This document shows, piece by piece, positions 63,901 to 64,000 of a stretch of 64,000 nucleotides of DNA. Source of the DNA: CAYOPZ01 sp964406005 (lineage in GTDB: Bacteria; Bacteroidota; Bacteroidia; Bacteroidales; SM23-62); the NCBI GenBank assembly GCA_964406005.1, contig CAYOPZ010000002.1:124001-188000 (forward strand), given 5' to 3'. Numbering within the stretch: the stretch's first letter is position 1; each line of letters starts with the position of its first letter. A program made the translations under genes and the position numbers. The notes beneath the pieces were generated by a model, which was not told the origin of the DNA, did no database searches, and was given only the letters and a program-made list of their open reading frames with translations.

Positions 63901-64000
63901 TTACGGCATTTATTTGCGTGCCAGCTATTCCCATACCACGGAAGCCAACCGGATCACCATACAGGGAAGCAACGGCCGTGACGGAATAAGGATTTCCAGC
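60995..64000 (+). CDS. large secreted protein with right-handed parallel beta-helix (3' end outside window)
   Basis: The frame is open for 1002 codons and runs off the end of the window. A signal peptide (ISLILSLAVLSLPVFTQ) is followed by an about 180-residue N-terminal beta domain and a CARDB/Ig-like stretch (VRVGFSNHLTDEITSVDIEW). From about residue 310 come short strand-turn repeats such as NFRDNYASVQGGALCAYYG, SFINNHAQYGGAIDCHDN and VFAGNSATSYGGAIF, the coils of a pectate-lyase-like right-handed beta helix with SPCIDAGDP-type closing sequence. After another beta module, further coils start near residue 830. A T9SS sorting domain is expected beyond the window but is not seen. Probably a surface adhesin or polysaccharide-binding protein; no catalytic residues were recognised. 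Confidence 0.85.
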   Translation, partial: MKKISLILSLAVLSLPVFTQQTVQVGSGSNNTKGLPYSNEYEYNWCTVIYPQDQINLTGDISEIAYELFNNPTAGPWSESDTSQKIYMAHTSDLWFSDASYPNTASMTLVYDGPVSYHDHRFGGAERTEITLDTPFPYNGSDNLVIHIENRSGTKVTDEDNFLYVYSDDLADYPCKFNVQDGSFPSTAGTRTKELPIVYLTFDPGLDAGVSRIDSDMRATGVNEVRVGFSNHLTDEITSVDIEWEVNGNPQTAYSWSGSLLSGKETSLFTIGSYDFSPGENTIRAWTSSPNGGTDEDHTNDTLQAAVLVVDPVFVDRDAGGAKDGSSWTDAYDSLHTALEAVPANSIIWVAEGTYFPTNTTDRAKTFEVPDSVWLYGGFDGTESLLSERNTNANPAVLSGDIGTADLLSDNSLHVVTAGNYTRLDGFTVTGGNADSTCALCNYGGGILADTVENVRIIKCNFRDNYASVQGGALCAYYGTGTLYIDSCSFINNHAQYGGAIDCHDNPSEITRSVFAGNSATSYGGAIFNWGAGSDPVISHCSFYDNDCDEGSAIHNRALGIVASIRNSIFYGNPDPDIDLSSGAEPGDTKVSYCLIDQGEYTGDNNITGNPLFADTVNYKLQIMGGSPCIDAGDPASPLDPDGTVTDMGAFHFDLQTDAGVILHYSPVEECNAGIHYIIIAIKNFGKNTLTQAGIVCEIDGQPFTSINWNGSLSYADTSGQINLGSHDFGFGMHTIRVWTEDPNAADDELAENDTLEYVIKACEYLNGTYTIGASGDFSGVAEAVDSLSNICGISGPVTFDIEPDTYNDQIMISGIYGLSETNTVTFQSASGDSIDVVLTTDSTDYLLYLDGVDNIRFRNVTFSSDAADKLVVLDSGACNNIFEGNVFSSGKSSASLVYSGTFNDSNNVFQGNLFQNGNYGLNLYGSPSDKETSTRILNNVFGVQNHASVYLEWSDHALISGNEIRTGLYGIYLRASYSHTTEANRITIQGSNGRDGIRISS

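Noticed and set aside
1..64000. tRNA, rRNA, CRISPR arrays, transposases, prophage genes
   Set aside because: No GTTCGAATC-type tRNA arm, spaced direct repeats, DDE/Tyr-recombinase frames or terminal inverted repeats were recognised by eye; a tRNA scan and repeat search could still find something small.

Overview
This window is chromosomal DNA from a member of the Bacteroidota, most likely a Bacteroidales/Marinilabiliales-type anaerobe or microaerophile. Signs of this are the order nudix-pyrE-SRPBCC-birA-rsfS-ftsH-cdsA-psd, a GlmU-family protein typical of the phylum, a type IX secretion (T9SS) sorting domain, Bacteroidota -7 boxes (TAnnTTTG) close to start codons, and few purine-rich ribosome binding sites. 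An A-type flavodiiron protein and monohaem CxxCH proteins suggest exposure to little oxygen. No genus can be assigned. I saw no rRNA, tRNA, CRISPR array or insertion sequence.

Layout. 1-15.9 kb (+ strand mostly) is housekeeping: the end of a GlmU-like gene, lon, a LiaF-like membrane protein, an SLC12-like permease, coaD, a thioredoxin-fold lipoprotein-like or secreted protein, nudix/pyrE (divergent), an SRPBCC protein, birA, rsfS, ftsH, a DUF2007 protein, cdsA, psd and a flavodiiron protein. 15.8-34.1 kb (- strand) is one tightly packed seven-gene block. In transcription order it encodes an ATP/ADP-translocase-like membrane domain fused to HEAT repeats and a cNMP-like domain; a membrane PP2C/SpoIIE phosphatase with HAMP; a TIR-like protein; an nSTAND NTPase with a membrane segment and WD40 repeats; an outer-membrane barrel; a beta-propeller lipoprotein; and a 2059-residue T9SS-secreted surface protein with six tandem repeats. 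This is the most likely novel system in the window: the parts suggest an envelope-spanning sensing and signalling apparatus, or a conflict system.

34.5-49.4 kb is again housekeeping: a queuosine precursor transporter, aroK, parC, parE, a Rossmann-fold protein, plsC, lplA, a PAP2 phosphatase, obgE, adk, hpt, then purE with two outer-membrane proteins. 49.4-51.8 kb carries two radical SAM enzymes, at least one of clearly lower G+C, next to a decayed short-chain dehydrogenase gene, so this looks like an acquired insertion. 51.8-60.9 kb holds recJ, lipB, lysS, a DUF418 membrane protein, a lipocalin-like secreted protein, menG, a SiaC-like phosphoprotein under a palindromic operator, two haem-binding CxxCH proteins and lipA. 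60.9-64 kb starts a large secreted beta-helix protein that runs off the window.

Links between genes: lplA, lipB and lipA give both lipoate salvage and lipoate synthesis. plsC, cdsA and psd are phospholipid synthesis steps. The SpoIIE phosphatase in the block and the SiaC-like protein at 58.6 kb could form a phosphatase-substrate pair (inference).
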